A stretch of 64,000 bases of DNA from Aurantimicrobium minutum (GCF_029893825.1 NZ_JARXXV010000001.1:992001-1056000); one strand, 5' to 3'. Positions 21,690 to 30,262 are shown, counted from the stretch's first letter. Made by a program: numbers and translations. The notes: a model not told the origin generated them from the letters alone.

Positions 21690-22121
21690 TTAGCCCTCTA
21701 CCGTGATGCCCATGGAACGAGCGGTTCCGGCAATGATCTTCTTAGCTGCATCAATGTCGTTGGCGTTGAGGTCAACCATCTTTGCTTCTGCAATGGTCTG
21801 GACCTGTGCCTGAGTGAGCTTGGCAACCTTCACGGTGTGAGGAGTACCAGAACCCTTAGCAACGCCAGCAGCCTTCTTGATCATTTCAGCTGCTGGAGGG
21901 GTCTTGAGGATGAAGTCGAATGAACGGTCTTCGTAAACAGTGATCTCAACAGGGATGATGTTTCCGCGCTGAGCTTCGGTTGCTGCGTTGTATGCCTTGC
22001 AGAAATCCATGATGTTCACACCGTGCTGACCCAGAGCGGGACCAACAGGAGGAGCTGGATTCGCGGCGCCGGCCTGGATCTGAAGCTTAATCAGACCTGT
22101 GACCTTCTTTTTCGGTGCCAT
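21690..22121 (-). CDS. rplK: Ribosomal protein L11
   Basis: Large-subunit protein of the GTPase-associated centre, needed for stringent-response sensing through RelA-type enzymes and a target region of thiopeptide antibiotics. The 143-residue protein contains [20 protein letters not shown] and ends with the usual [12 protein letters not shown]. It is third in the secE-nusG-rplK-rplA order, with AAGGAAAAAGAA before the ATG. A 108-base leader separates it from nusG. Confidence 0.98.
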
Positions 22122-22229
22122 TTCTTTTTCCTTTTTTTAGATTCGAACTCATCGGGGTTCCGATGAACTCTCCCGTGAAATCAGGCGAACCTGATTCGCG
22201 GTAATCCCAGCGACAAGCGCCGGGAAGCT
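22122..22229 (-). promoter_or_regulatory. rplK leader region with two hairpins
   Basis: The 108-base nusG-rplK spacer can form ATCGG/CCGAT (22151-22164) and ATCAGG/CCTGAT (22180-22195). L1 represses translation by binding the rplK leader in several bacteria, so this is the expected place for such a site, but I could not match a specific L1-binding consensus. Confidence 0.35.
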
Positions 22230-23036
22230 TTACTGCTTGGTGACCTGGTCGAAGCTGAGCTCGACGGGGGTCTCACGCTCGAACAGTGAAACAAGCACGG
22301 TGAGCTTGCCGCTCTCGGGCTTGATTTCGCTGATGGTTCCAGGTAGACCCGCGAACGAACCTTCCTTGATAACCACGGTCTCGCCGATTTCGAAGTCGAT
22401 CTCTGCGATAGGAGTACGAGCAACTGCCTGACCACCCTTGGCCTGAACAGCCTTGGCGGTGGGAACATCCTTGACCTCAACCAAAGGCTTCAGCATGTTG
22501 AATGCTTCCTGGAAGCGCAGTGGGGTGGGGTTGTGAGCGTTGCCTACGAAGCCAGTAACACCGGGGGTGTGACGAACACACGACCAGCTGTCTTCGTTGA
22601 GGTCCATACGCACGAGTACGTATCCGGGGATACGAACGCGGGTGACCATCTTGCGCTGACCGTTCTTGATCTCAACAACGTCTTCCATAGGAACTTCGAT
22701 CTGGAAGATGAAGTCGCCCAGCTGCATCGAGGTGCGACGGTTCTCAATGTTGTGCTTCACCTTGCGCTCGAAACCGGCGTAAGAGTGAATGACGTACCAC
22801 TTGCCTGGCAGGGTGCGAAGCTCTGCTTCGAAAGCTGCGTAGGGGTCGTCTGCTACTTCTTCTTCGTCTTCAGCTGCAACGATTGCTGCTTCAGCTTCTT
22901 CGATGGTGTCAACGTCGAGTGCGTCTTCAATAACGGCGTCAGCCTCTACGTCCACAACAGCAGCTGCGTCAGTTTCAGTAAGTGCATCCAGTGCGGCCTC
23001 GAGCAGCTGCTCGTCTTCGCGCGTCGATTCAGTCAC
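22230..23036 (-). CDS. nusG: Transcription termination/antitermination factor NusG
   Basis: RNA-polymerase-associated elongation factor. The 268-residue protein has an acidic, low-complexity N-terminal extension of about 85 residues, usual for actinobacterial NusG. The NGN domain follows ([22 protein letters not shown], then [15 protein letters not shown]...TPGVTGFVG), and then a KOW domain ([21 protein letters not shown]). It lies 35 bases downstream of secE. Confidence 0.97.
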   Translation of the reverse strand: MTESTREDEQLLEAALDALTETDAAAVVDVEADAVIEDALDVDTIEEAEAAIVAAEDEEEVADDPYAAFEAELRTLPGKWYVIHSYAGFERKVKHNIENRRTSMQLGDFIFQIEVPMEDVVEIKNGQRKMVTRVRIPGYVLVRMDLNEDSWSCVRHTPGVTGFVGNAHNPTPLRFQEAFNMLKPLVEVKDVPTAKAVQAKGGQAVARTPIAEIDFEIGETVVIKEGSFAGLPGTISEIKPESGKLTVLVSLFERETPVELSFDQVTKQ

Positions 23037-23071
23037 GGTGTTCCTGTCTTATCTAGAAAAACGTTTACTGC

Positions 23072-23362
23072 TTAGCCAGCAGTGGTTGGCTGGGTGGGAT
23101 CACCGAAGACGGTAACCACAGTCCAACCGAAGATGTAGTCCAAGCCCGAAACGATAGCCATCATGATGACGACGAATGCGAGCACAACCAACACATAGTT
23201 GATGAGTTCCTTGCGGGTAGGTGTGACGACCTTCTTCAGTTCGCCGATCACCTGTCGAATGAAAAGAGCAATGCGCGAGAAAGGATTGCGCTTTCCAGCA
23301 CGCTCCTTCTTTGCACGAGCGACGATGTCCTCACCGGGTTCGTCGGCTACGTCTTGCGCCAT
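23072..23362 (-). CDS. secE: Preprotein translocase subunit SecE
   Basis: Essential small subunit of the SecYEG channel. The 96-residue protein has a charged N-terminus of about 30 residues, the conserved amphipathic helix FIRQVIGELKKVVTPTRKEL, and a single transmembrane segment (YVLVVLAFVVIMMAIVSGLDYIFG). It is located directly after tRNA-Trp and before nusG, the classical arrangement. Confidence 0.96.
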   Translation of the reverse strand: MAQDVADEPGEDIVARAKKERAGKRNPFSRIALFIRQVIGELKKVVTPTRKELINYVLVVLAFVVIMMAIVSGLDYIFGWTVVTVFGDPTQPTTAG

Positions 23363-23382
23363 TTACTTTTCCTTTCGATTTG

Positions 23383-23455
23383 CAGGGCGGACAGGACTCG
23401 AACCTGCAACCTGCGGTTTTGGAGACCGCTGCTCTACCAATTGAGCCACCACCCT
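23383..23455 (-). tRNA. tRNA-Trp (CCA anticodon)
   Basis: The minus strand folds as a 73-base cloverleaf. The acceptor arm is AGGGTGG/CCGCCCT, the D arm is GCTCAATTGGTAGAGC, the anticodon stem is GCGGT/ACCGC with loop CTCCAAA giving anticodon CCA, and the T arm contains GGTTCGAGTCC. The discriminator is G and the CCA tail is not encoded. It lies upstream of secE as in most actinobacteria. Confidence 0.95.
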
Positions 23456-23571
23456 TTGCTTCGCAGAACTTCTTCAATTGAAAGAAGGCGCGCGAAAGCA
23501 TGGCATATTGCAACCACTTCGCACTAGCTTAGGTCAGAAAGTGCCTCTCTGTAAAGCTGGGCTCTGCGCCC

Positions 23572-23577
23572 TATAGT
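23572..23577 (+). promoter_or_regulatory. -10 box placing aspC as leaderless
   Basis: TATAGT ends seven bases before GTG 23585, so transcription would start at or within a base or two of that codon. No ribosome-binding site is present upstream. The -35 element is not convincing. Confidence 0.5.
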
Positions 23578-23584
23578 GGTAACC

Positions 23585-24790
23585 GTGCCTGAATTGAAGC
23601 GAATTTCTTCTCGTATTTCCGCCATTGCTGAATCGGCAACCCTCAAGGTTGATGCCAAAGCAAAGGCTCTCCAAGCTGCTGGTCGCCCCGTGATTAGCTA
23701 TGCAGCCGGTGAACCTGACTTCCCCACACCCCCACACATCGTTGAGGCGGCGTTGGCGGCAGTGAAGGACCCAAAGAACCACCGCTACACCCCCGCTGCT
23801 GGTCTGCCCGAGATGCGCCAGGCCATTGCGGATAAGACCAAGCGCGACAGTGGTTGGGCCATTGACCCCAGCCAGGTCGTCGTGACCAACGGTGGCAAGC
23901 AGGCTGTGTACCAGGCATTTGCCACACTTCTTGATCCAGGTGACGAGGTTCTCGTTCCCACTCCGTACTGGACTACCTACCCCGAAGCCATCAAGCTTGC
24001 CGGTGGCGTTCAGGTTGATGTGTTTGCTGGTGCTGACCAGGAGTACAAAGTCACTGTGGAGCAGCTGGAAGCCGCACGCACCGACAAGACCAAACTGTTG
24101 CTCTTCGTATCTCCTTCCAACCCCACTGGCGCTGTGTACTCCCCTGAGGAAACCAAAGCAATTGGTGAGTGGGCAGACAAGCACGGCCTGTGGGTTATTG
24201 CTGACGAGATTTACCAGAACCTCACCTATGACGGCGTGAAGGCAATCTCCATTGTGGAAGCAGTTCCTGCACTGCAGGACCGCACCATCTTGGTCAACGG
24301 TGTCGCGAAGACCTATGCCATGACCGGGTGGCGTCTGGGCTGGATGGTCGGCCCCGCCGATGCCATCAAGGCCGCTGCCAACCTGCAGTCACACCTGAGC
24401 TCAAACGTCTCCAACATTTCCCAGCGTGCTGCTATTGCTGCTCTGACTGGGCCTCAGGAACCTGTTGAGGAAATGCGCCTCGCCTTTGATCGCCGTCGCA
24501 AGCTCATTGTGGAAGAACTGCGCAAGATTCCTGGTTTCGAAGTTCCCATGCCTGAAGGTGCGTTCTACGCATACTGCGATGTGACTGCACTTCTGAACAA
24601 GGAATGGGATGGTGTCACACCAACCAATACTTTGGAACTGGCAGACCTCATCTTGGACAAGGCAGAAGTTGCCGCTGTTCCTGGTGAAGCATTTGGCCCC
24701 AGTGGCTACCTGCGCTTTAGCTACGCTCTCGGAGACGCACCCCTGCTCGAGGGTATTCAGCGCCTGCAGAAGCTCTTCGGCACCAAGTAA
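23585..24790 (+). CDS. Aspartate/aromatic aminotransferase (class I PLP)
   Basis: Transaminates aspartate and related amino acids to oxaloacetate-type 2-oxo acids. The family signature is complete: [49 protein letters not shown] and the PLP lysine in [17 protein letters not shown] (Lys242 from this start). A longer frame could begin at GTG 23576, but a TATAGT -10 box overlaps it, so GTG 23585 and a leaderless mRNA are preferred. It diverges from tRNA-Trp and converges with the DUF1801 gene. Confidence 0.9.
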   Translation: MPELKRISSRISAIAESATLKVDAKAKALQAAGRPVISYAAGEPDFPTPPHIVEAALAAVKDPKNHRYTPAAGLPEMRQAIADKTKRDSGWAIDPSQVVVTNGGKQAVYQAFATLLDPGDEVLVPTPYWTTYPEAIKLAGGVQVDVFAGADQEYKVTVEQLEAARTDKTKLLLFVSPSNPTGAVYSPEETKAIGEWADKHGLWVIADEIYQNLTYDGVKAISIVEAVPALQDRTILVNGVAKTYAMTGWRLGWMVGPADAIKAAANLQSHLSSNVSNISQRAAIAALTGPQEPVEEMRLAFDRRRKLIVEELRKIPGFEVPMPEGAFYAYCDVTALLNKEWDGVTPTNTLELADLILDKAEVAAVPGEAFGPSGYLRFSYALGDAPLLEGIQRLQKLFGTK

Positions 24791-24798
24791 CAGCTGTT

Positions 24799-25152
24799 CT
24801 AGATACCTAGTTCGGCTTTGCGTGCCGAAATCATGTCACCGATGAGGTGTTCGTCAACGTCCCAATCAACGGGTATGCGGATGAGACCTTTTGTCGTTTC
24901 ATATCCTGCAAGTCGGGGAGCGAACTCGGCCATCACTGCTTCGCTCCACGGCGCCAAGGCTAAATGGTTCTTGAAGGCGTTCACACCAAAGACATACTTG
25001 CCTTGGATCTGAACCTGCGGAACGTTCCACGCTAACTTCAACTCTGCTTCAGGGAACTGCTTCAGAATCGAATCCAACACCGCACGCAGAGTTTCCTGTT
25101 TGGGGCTTTCCAGAGAATTGAGATAGTCCTCAACAGATGCAAACTTGGCCAT
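24799..25152 (-). CDS. DUF1801/YdhG-like small protein
   Basis: A 117-residue protein of the DUF1801 (YdhG/iron-chaperone-like fold) family: begins VEDYLNSLESPKQETLRAVLD, then ELKLAWNVPQVQIQGKYVFG, then FKNHLALAPWSE, and ends with a GLIRIPVDWDVDEHLIGDMI segment. The biochemical function is not known with certainty. It starts two bases after the murB stop and is probably expressed with murB and the MaoC pair. Confidence 0.78.
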   Translation of the reverse strand: MAKFASVEDYLNSLESPKQETLRAVLDSILKQFPEAELKLAWNVPQVQIQGKYVFGVNAFKNHLALAPWSEAVMAEFAPRLAGYETTKGLIRIPVDWDVDEHLIGDMISARKAELGI

Positions 25153-25154
25153 GG

Positions 25155-26270
25155 CTAAATCTCCACACCAACCAGGTTCGGCTCGGGATACAAGATCACA
25201 CCAAAGTGAGACTGAACCATGGCCTGCACATAGGTTGCCAAGCCGACAACCTCGGCTGCCGTGGCACCGCCCTGGTTTGTAATTGCCAGGGTGTGCTTCG
25301 AGGAGATTGCCGCATTCGAACCTGGAATGCGGTAGCCCTTCTTCACTCCTGAGTTCTCAATCAGCCATGCTGCAGAGAGTTTGACTAGTCGAGGCCCTTG
25401 CTCTGCAGAGGCCAGCGGCGGAACTTCTGCACCAAGAGGCAGCACACGATCGTGTTCCACCTGCTGAATCGGGAATCGTGGCGCATCCTCGGGCAGGTTA
25501 CGGGCAAAGTTCTCGGTGACGATGGGATTCATGAAGAACGACCCCGCACTGGCGGTGTCTGGATCAGCAGGATCTAGCACCATGCCTTTGCTCGCACGCA
25601 GAGCAAGAACGGTGTCTCTCACCGTGGCTAAAGCCACCTGGTCACCAAGGTTCACACCCAATGCTGTAGCCAGCTGTGGAAATGCGATGGGTGCAGAAAG
25701 GTTATCTCCGAAGGACGCCAGACTCAGCTCAATCGTGAGTACCACCCCCTCTTTGCCCTGCTTAAATACTGAATCGCGATATCCCAGCCCAAGCTCTTCA
25801 GCTGGGATCCATGAAATCTCTTGGGTGTAGCGATCTAGGAATTCGACGGCGGTGAGGACTGTGGAAAGTTCCTGACCATACGCACCAATGTTCTGGATTG
25901 GTGCAGCGCCACAGGAACCTGGAATACCCGAGAGCGCCTCTATGCCAGCGAGACCTTGCTCCACACTCCACGCAACAAGATTGTCCCAATTCTCTCCAGC
26001 TGCAACGCGAACGGTGCTGTGGTTAGGGCTGCGGGAAATGTCCTGCTGACGCTCGATGCCTGCGGTCTGAACATGAATCACAGTGCCATCAAAACCGTCG
26101 TCAGCAACGATGGTGTTGGAACCACCGCCGAGTAGCAGCCACGGTTCGTTGGAATCCCACGTGTTGAGGGCAGCTTCAATGAGTTGCTCTCGCGTGGTTA
26201 CGGTAATGAGTTCGCGCGCTGGACCGCCCACCTGCATGGTGGTGAGGGTCGAGAGCGGAACTGAACTCAT
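25155..26270 (-). CDS. murB: UDP-N-acetylmuramate dehydrogenase
   Basis: FAD enzyme that reduces UDP-GlcNAc-enolpyruvate to UDP-MurNAc in peptidoglycan synthesis (cytosol). The 371-residue protein has an FAD-binding LLLGGGSNTIV, the GIEALSGIPGSCGAAPIQNIGAYG segment typical of E. coli-like type I MurB, and SAGSFFMNP with the catalytic Ser. The neighbouring MaoC genes are separated by two bases, a layout widespread in actinobacteria. Confidence 0.94.
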   Translation of the reverse strand: MSSVPLSTLTTMQVGGPARELITVTTREQLIEAALNTWDSNEPWLLLGGGSNTIVADDGFDGTVIHVQTAGIERQQDISRSPNHSTVRVAAGENWDNLVAWSVEQGLAGIEALSGIPGSCGAAPIQNIGAYGQELSTVLTAVEFLDRYTQEISWIPAEELGLGYRDSVFKQGKEGVVLTIELSLASFGDNLSAPIAFPQLATALGVNLGDQVALATVRDTVLALRASKGMVLDPADPDTASAGSFFMNPIVTENFARNLPEDAPRFPIQQVEHDRVLPLGAEVPPLASAEQGPRLVKLSAAWLIENSGVKKGYRIPGSNAAISSKHTLAITNQGGATAAEVVGLATYVQAMVQSHFGVILYPEPNLVGVEI

Positions 26271-26272
26271 AT

Positions 26273-26692
26273 TTAGGCGAGGTTGACGCGAACCTGTGCT
26301 TTACCCAGCACAGTTTCATCGTTGAAGGTTGCCGTGAGGTCGATACGAGCAATCTTGCTCTCGTCTTCGAGCGCTCCCACGGTTGCCTTGACGGTGACAT
26401 CCGCACCATGTGCGCCATCGACCAGTACGGGGCGTGTGAAGCGAACTTGGTAGTCAACAATGCGAGCAGGGTCACCCACCCAGTTGGAGACCGGCTGAAC
26501 TGCCAGGCCCATGGTCAGCATGCCGTGAGCTAAAACACCGGGCAGGCCAACTGAGGTGGCGACGTCGTCGCGGTAGTGGATGGGGTTGAAGTCTCCCGAT
26601 GCCCCGGCATAGCGAACCAGGTTGTCGCGAGTGAGGTGGAAAGACTCCTCGGCAACGACGTCACCCTTGGTCAATGAGCTGTAGTCAACCAT
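26273..26692 (-). CDS. MaoC-family dehydratase subunit (HadB-like)
   Basis: A 139-residue hot-dog-fold hydratase with the MaoC motif around YAGASGDFNPIHYRDDVATSVGLPGVLAHGMLTMGL, including the catalytic Asp/His pair of R-specific enoyl hydratases. It is paired with an N-terminal-type subunit two bases upstream, as in mycobacterial hadA-hadB, whose products form a heterodimeric (3R)-hydroxyacyl-ACP dehydratase of fatty acid elongation. A housekeeping role in FAS-II-like synthesis is inferred from this pairing. Confidence 0.85.
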   Translation of the reverse strand: MVDYSSLTKGDVVAEESFHLTRDNLVRYAGASGDFNPIHYRDDVATSVGLPGVLAHGMLTMGLAVQPVSNWVGDPARIVDYQVRFTRPVLVDGAHGADVTVKATVGALEDESKIARIDLTATFNDETVLGKAQVRVNLA

Positions 26693-26694
26693 GA

Positions 26695-27144
26695 TTAGTC
26701 CTCATCTCCTCGAACCACGAGGGTGGAGATCGCCGTCACCACGTGCTTGCCTTCAGCATCCACAATCTCAGAATCAGCGGTGACCATGTTATGGCCGCCG
26801 AGACTTTTCACGCTGGAGACGGTCAGAGTTGCTGTGAGCTCATCACCAGCAACAATTGCTCTGGTGTAGCTAAAACGTTGTTCGCCGTGTACGACGCGAG
26901 AGAAATCGATACCTGCGTCAGGCTCAGCAAGGAGCTGCGCCAATGTGGCCTCCTGCACGACTACAGGAAAGGTAGTCGGGGCAACAAGGTCTGCATGACC
27001 TGCTGCACGAGCAGCATCCACGTCAAAGTTGATGGGATTGGTTGCGAGTACTGCGCGAGCAAACTCGCGAATCTTTTCGCGACCAACAAGATACGGTGCG
27101 GTCGGAGGGAAAACACGACCTTGGAGTTCAGGATTTACAGCCAC
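26695..27144 (-). CDS. MaoC N-terminal-type dehydratase subunit (HadA-like)
   Basis: A 149-residue hot-dog protein without the catalytic pair, of the FAS1/MaoC_dehydrat_N type: begins NPELQGRVFPPTAPYLVGREKIREFARAV, then HADLVAPTTFPVV, then RVVHGEQRFSYTRAIVAGDEL. It acts as the substrate-binding partner of the HadB-like subunit encoded two bases downstream. Translation starts at GTG 27144, only six bases from a TAGAAT box, so the mRNA is probably leaderless. It leads the hadA-hadB-murB-DUF1801 operon. Confidence 0.85.
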   Translation of the reverse strand: MAVNPELQGRVFPPTAPYLVGREKIREFARAVLATNPINFDVDAARAAGHADLVAPTTFPVVVQEATLAQLLAEPDAGIDFSRVVHGEQRFSYTRAIVAGDELTATLTVSSVKSLGGHNMVTADSEIVDAEGKHVVTAISTLVVRGDED

Positions 27145-27150
27145 GCCACA

Positions 27151-27156
27151 ATTCTA
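27151..27156 (-). promoter_or_regulatory. -10 box of leaderless hadA-like gene
   Basis: TAGAAT on the minus strand lies six bases before the GTG start. No Shine-Dalgarno sequence can fit between, and no good -35 is visible. Confidence 0.5.
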
Positions 27157-27189
27157 GGCGTGGGAGGCATAACCTTCAGGGTTAAACGC

Positions 27190-27223
27190 AAGAACCCCAG
27201 ACCGTCTTTGACCTGGGGTTCTT
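27190..27223 (-). terminator. Terminator after the 28-codon gene
   Basis: AAGAACCCCAG pairs with CTGGGGTTCTT around a 12-base loop, 24 bases beyond the small gene's stop. A short T-containing tail follows. Confidence 0.75.
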
Positions 27224-27247
27224 GTGGCAGCTACTGCTGCGAAGTTA

Positions 27248-27334
27248 TTACTGGCAGCTGTCGCACTGAAGCAGATCCATAGGATCTACGGGTACTGCGT
27301 AGCCACCAACGGTGTCGTTTGATTCGAATTCCAT
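27248..27334 (-). CDS. 28-residue peptide with C-terminal CDSC
   Basis: A short gene missed by length filters. It is read from ATG 27334, five bases after a perfect GGAGG, to TAA 27248, and encodes 28 residues. The sequence starts MEFESND, is acidic, has a central proline/valine segment, and ends in LLQCDSCQ with a CxxC pair two residues from the C-terminus. It has its own promoter (ATGACA, 18 bases, TATAGT), a leader with two hairpins and its own terminator, so it is a complete transcription unit. The function is unknown; options are a zinc- or redox-active micropeptide, a regulatory leader peptide or a RiPP-like precursor. No maturation enzymes are adjacent. Confidence 0.72.
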   Translation of the reverse strand: MEFESNDTVGGYAVPVDPMDLLQCDSCQ

Positions 27335-27357
27335 TTTTGCCTCCATAAAACTTGTCG

Positions 27358-27389
27358 AAACATTTGCATGTTTCTGCCGCACCCCTGCG
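27358..27389 (-). promoter_or_regulatory. Two-hairpin 5' leader of the 28-codon gene
   Basis: Perfect stems AAACAT/ATGTTT (27358-27373) and CCGCA/TGCGG (27376-27389) sit between the inferred transcription start (about 27393) and the GGAGG of the small gene. Confidence 0.5.
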
Positions 27390-27399
27390 GTGAATTATT

Positions 27400-27429
27400 A
27401 CTATATAACGTGAATCACACCTATGTCAT
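27400..27429 (-). promoter_or_regulatory. Sigma-70-type promoter of the 28-codon gene
   Basis: On the minus strand ATGACA (27429-27424) and TATAGT (27405-27400) are separated by 18 bases. The start would be near 27393, giving a leader of about 58 bases. Confidence 0.65.
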
Positions 27430-27645
27430 TCCACTACATCTAGTGTTTGTGAGTTTTTTCCCAACTTGCTGTGAGTATGCCTAGAGAACCGCATATTTAC
27501 GCCATTTCCGTCCCAAAAAAACTTTTTTCGCTGCGGGGTTTCGGCGTGTCGAGTTTCCCCGGTAGTGTGGTCTGAGCCTGCTGAAGGGCCCCAGTCGCAC
27601 GACACTCGTCGTGGCGGGCATTGAGCGGATGAAACATCGAAGTGG
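27430..27645. other. Intergenic region before PLP decarboxylase
   Basis: No gene is seen here. There is a perfect CACGAC/GTCGTG hairpin at 27598-27613 in the presumed leader of the decarboxylase, and an AT-rich segment at 27455-27530. No convincing promoter was found for the plus strand. Confidence 0.4.
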
Positions 27646-29040
27646 ATGTCTGCCGATATGACAACTCCCCATGCAAATCACATGCACACCGTAGATCTCG
27701 AAACTATGAAGTTGCGTGAGCAAGTTTTCGAATACGCTCGTCGCCGCATGAATTACGACCCACCACCGCTGGATGGTCCCAAGACCATCTCTCAGTTGCG
27801 TGCTGAGGTTCCTGCCACTGTGACCGAAGCGGGTATGGGCGGTTTAGAAGCACTCAACCTGTTTGAGAATGTTCTGGCTGAAGCGACCATTTCGAACGAT
27901 CACCCCAACTACCTCTCCTTCATTCCGTGTGCGCCAACCGAGGCAGCGACTCTGTTTGACCTCATCGTCTCTGCCTCGACCATCTACGGTGGCTCCTGGA
28001 TGGAGGGCGCCGGTGCCGTCTACGCTGAGAACCAGGTTCTCGAATGGCTCGCACGTGAAGCAGGCATGCCTGAGGGCGCCGGTGGCGTCTTTGTTCAGGG
28101 TGGAACCCTAGGTAACCTTTCTGCTCTTGTTGCAGCTCGCCACACCGCCAAGGAAGCCCTGCTGGCCGCAAGGAAGGAACTGCCCGCTCGCTGGCGCTTT
28201 GCCTGCAGTTCAGAAGCGCACTCCTCCCTCAAAGCAGCTGCCCGCGTAATGGATGTCGACATTGTTCCTGTTCCGGTCAATGCCGAAGGCCGTTTGACCG
28301 GTGCTGCCCTGGAATCAACTCTTGAGGGTGACTGGGACGGCATCTTTGCCGTAGTTGCTACCGGAGGCACAACCAACTTCGGCATCGTCGATGAGCTCGA
28401 GGCTGTCGGAACTGTCACCAAGGCACACAACGTCTGGTTCCACGTGGATGGTGCCTACGGCATCGCGGCGATGCTGGCACCCACCACCAAGCACCTCTTT
28501 GCTGGTGTTGCACTGGCAGATTCGTTTATTGTGGACCCACACAAGTGGCTGTTTGCACCCTTCGATGCGTGTGCACTGGTCTATCGCAACCCAGAGCTTG
28601 GTCGTAACACCCACACCCAGCATGCTGAGTACCTAGATGCACTCGAGAACCCCGAAGAGTGGAACCCCAGTGACTATGCCTATAACCTGACTCGTCGTCC
28701 ACGTGGATTGCCTCTGTGGTTCTCACTGGCCACCTATGGTGTTGCTGCATACCGTGAAGCCATCGAACAAAACATTCAGCTTGCCTACAAGATTGCTGAT
28801 GAGATTCGTCGTCGTCCAGATCTCGATTTGGTCCGTGACCCTCAGCTCTCGGTTGTGGTCTTCACCAAGAAGGGCTGGACCTTAGATGACTACACCCGTT
28901 GGTCGAACAAGCTGCTTGCCGACGGCATTGGTTTTGTTGTTCCTAGTTCACACAAGGGTGAGCCCAACACTCGCTTTGCAATTGTGAACCCCAGAACTTC
29001 CTACGAATCTTTGGTCGAAATCCTCGACACGATGGTCTAA
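27646..29040 (+). CDS. PLP-dependent group II amino acid decarboxylase
   Basis: A 464-residue decarboxylase of the aromatic-amino-acid/glutamate decarboxylase family. PLP lysine is Lys300 in VDPHKWLFAPFD. His192 (SSEAHSS) stacks on PLP and Asp268 (HVDGAYG) binds the pyridine nitrogen in this family. DHPNYLSFIPCAPTEA near residue 90 also fits. The substrate (aromatic amino acid, aspartate or glutamate) cannot be decided. The start could instead be the downstream ATG at MTTPH. Agmatine deiminase follows after 19 bases, so the product amine may feed nearby amine metabolism. Confidence 0.88.
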   Translation: MSADMTTPHANHMHTVDLETMKLREQVFEYARRRMNYDPPPLDGPKTISQLRAEVPATVTEAGMGGLEALNLFENVLAEATISNDHPNYLSFIPCAPTEAATLFDLIVSASTIYGGSWMEGAGAVYAENQVLEWLAREAGMPEGAGGVFVQGGTLGNLSALVAARHTAKEALLAARKELPARWRFACSSEAHSSLKAAARVMDVDIVPVPVNAEGRLTGAALESTLEGDWDGIFAVVATGGTTNFGIVDELEAVGTVTKAHNVWFHVDGAYGIAAMLAPTTKHLFAGVALADSFIVDPHKWLFAPFDACALVYRNPELGRNTHTQHAEYLDALENPEEWNPSDYAYNLTRRPRGLPLWFSLATYGVAAYREAIEQNIQLAYKIADEIRRRPDLDLVRDPQLSVVVFTKKGWTLDDYTRWSNKLLADGIGFVVPSSHKGEPNTRFAIVNPRTSYESLVEILDTMV

Positions 29041-29059
29041 CTAGGAATACGGTCTAAAC

Positions 29060-30088
29060 GTGACTTCTCGTGAATTTCACATGCCAGCCGAGTGGGCTGA
29101 GCATGAGCGCACCTGGATGGCATGGCCTTCTTCCGGATACACCCTCGGAGAAACTGAGGAACTAGCTAACGAAGCACGCCAGTGCTGGTCGACTGTAGCC
29201 AACACCATAGTCCGCTTTGAGCCAGTCACAGTCCTCGTCGACCCGAGCGCCTTAGACGAAGCTAAGAAATGGCTTGACCCCCAGGTCGAGATCCTCATTG
29301 CCGAATTAGATGACGCCTGGATGAGAGACATTGGTCCCACCTTTGTCCGGGACTCACACGGCAAGCTTGCGGGCATTAACTGGATATTCAATGGTTGGGG
29401 AGGGCAATCCTGGGCAAGCTGGGAGCACGACTCTCAAGCAGCAACCAAGATTCTCGATGCTATTGGCATCCCCCGGATTGACTCCCCCCTCACCAATGAG
29501 GGTGGCGGTATTCATGTCAATGGTTCCCGCACCATCATGATCACCGAAACGGTTCAACTTGATCCTGGCCGCAACCCCGACTGGACAAAGGAACAAGTAG
29601 AAGCTGAACTTCAGCGAACCCTCGGCGTTGATCACGTGATCTGGTTGCCCCGGGGTCTCACTCGCGACTACGACGAGTTCGGCACCCGTGGTCACATCGA
29701 CATCGTTGCCTGCTTCGCTAACGAGGACACTGTGCTGTTCCATGACCAGAAGAACCAAGATCACCCTGACTACTGGATCAGCCAAGAGGTGCGCCGCGTT
29801 CTCAAAGGGGCACGAGACTCAGAAGGCAACAAGCTCAACGTGATCTCGGTACCAGCACCTGAAACTCTGCAAGATGACGAGGGCTGGGTCGACTACAGCT
29901 ACATCAACCACTACGTCTGTAATGGTGCAGTGATTCTGTGTGCTTTCGATGACGCTAACGATGCGAAGGCAAAGAAGGTTCTTGAAAAGGCATATCCCGG
30001 CCGTGAAGTGGTCCTCGTGGATGCCAGGCCACTCTTTGCCCGCGGTGGCGGAATCCACTGCATTACACAGCAGCAGCCAAAGGCTTAG
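29060..30088 (+). CDS. aguA: Agmatine deiminase
   Basis: Hydrolyses agmatine to N-carbamoylputrescine and ammonia, a route from arginine to putrescine. The 342-residue protein starts at GTG and shows PAEWAEHERTWMAWPSS at the N-terminus, DAWMRDIGPTFV, NEGGGIHVNG, HIDIVA and the C-terminal active-site GGGIHCITQQ with nucleophile Cys334. It is cotranscribed with the PLP decarboxylase. The next enzyme (N-carbamoylputrescine amidase) is not in the window. The stop lies three bases before a convergent 51-residue gene. Confidence 0.92.
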   Translation: MTSREFHMPAEWAEHERTWMAWPSSGYTLGETEELANEARQCWSTVANTIVRFEPVTVLVDPSALDEAKKWLDPQVEILIAELDDAWMRDIGPTFVRDSHGKLAGINWIFNGWGGQSWASWEHDSQAATKILDAIGIPRIDSPLTNEGGGIHVNGSRTIMITETVQLDPGRNPDWTKEQVEAELQRTLGVDHVIWLPRGLTRDYDEFGTRGHIDIVACFANEDTVLFHDQKNQDHPDYWISQEVRRVLKGARDSEGNKLNVISVPAPETLQDDEGWVDYSYINHYVCNGAVILCAFDDANDAKAKKVLEKAYPGREVVLVDARPLFARGGGIHCITQQQPKA

Positions 30089-30091
30089 AGC

Positions 30092-30247
30092 TTACTTTTC
30101 CTCTTCAGCTGTTCCACGAAGAACATCGACTTGATGTTCCATCATTTTGGCGAGCTTGTCCATCTTCTGGTATTCCTCTGAGGATGAATCAGGGCGTCCA
30201 GTTGTGGGGTAGTTTGCAGCAGGTTCAGCAGGTCGTTGTTCAGACAT
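30092..30247 (-). CDS. Small hydrophilic protein, 51 aa
   Basis: An open frame of 51 codons from ATG 30247 to TAA 30092, 15 bases after the alcohol dehydrogenase stop and on the same strand. The protein is charged and has no membrane segment. The N-terminal 25 residues are Pro/Ser-rich and probably disordered, and the C-terminal half (YQKMDKLAKMMEHQVDVLRG) looks helical. No clear Shine-Dalgarno is seen, so coupling to the upstream gene is likely. Unknown function; it may be an accessory or structural peptide of the operon. Confidence 0.55.
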   Translation of the reverse strand: MSEQRPAEPAANYPTTGRPDSSSEEYQKMDKLAKMMEHQVDVLRGTAEEEK

Positions 30248-30262
30248 GAGAATTCTTTCGCT

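Noticed and set aside
27590-27620. CACGAC/GTCGTG hairpin as terminator or riboswitch
   Set aside because: Only a 6-bp stem without a T tract and no known aptamer pattern; kept only as a note in the intergenic entry.
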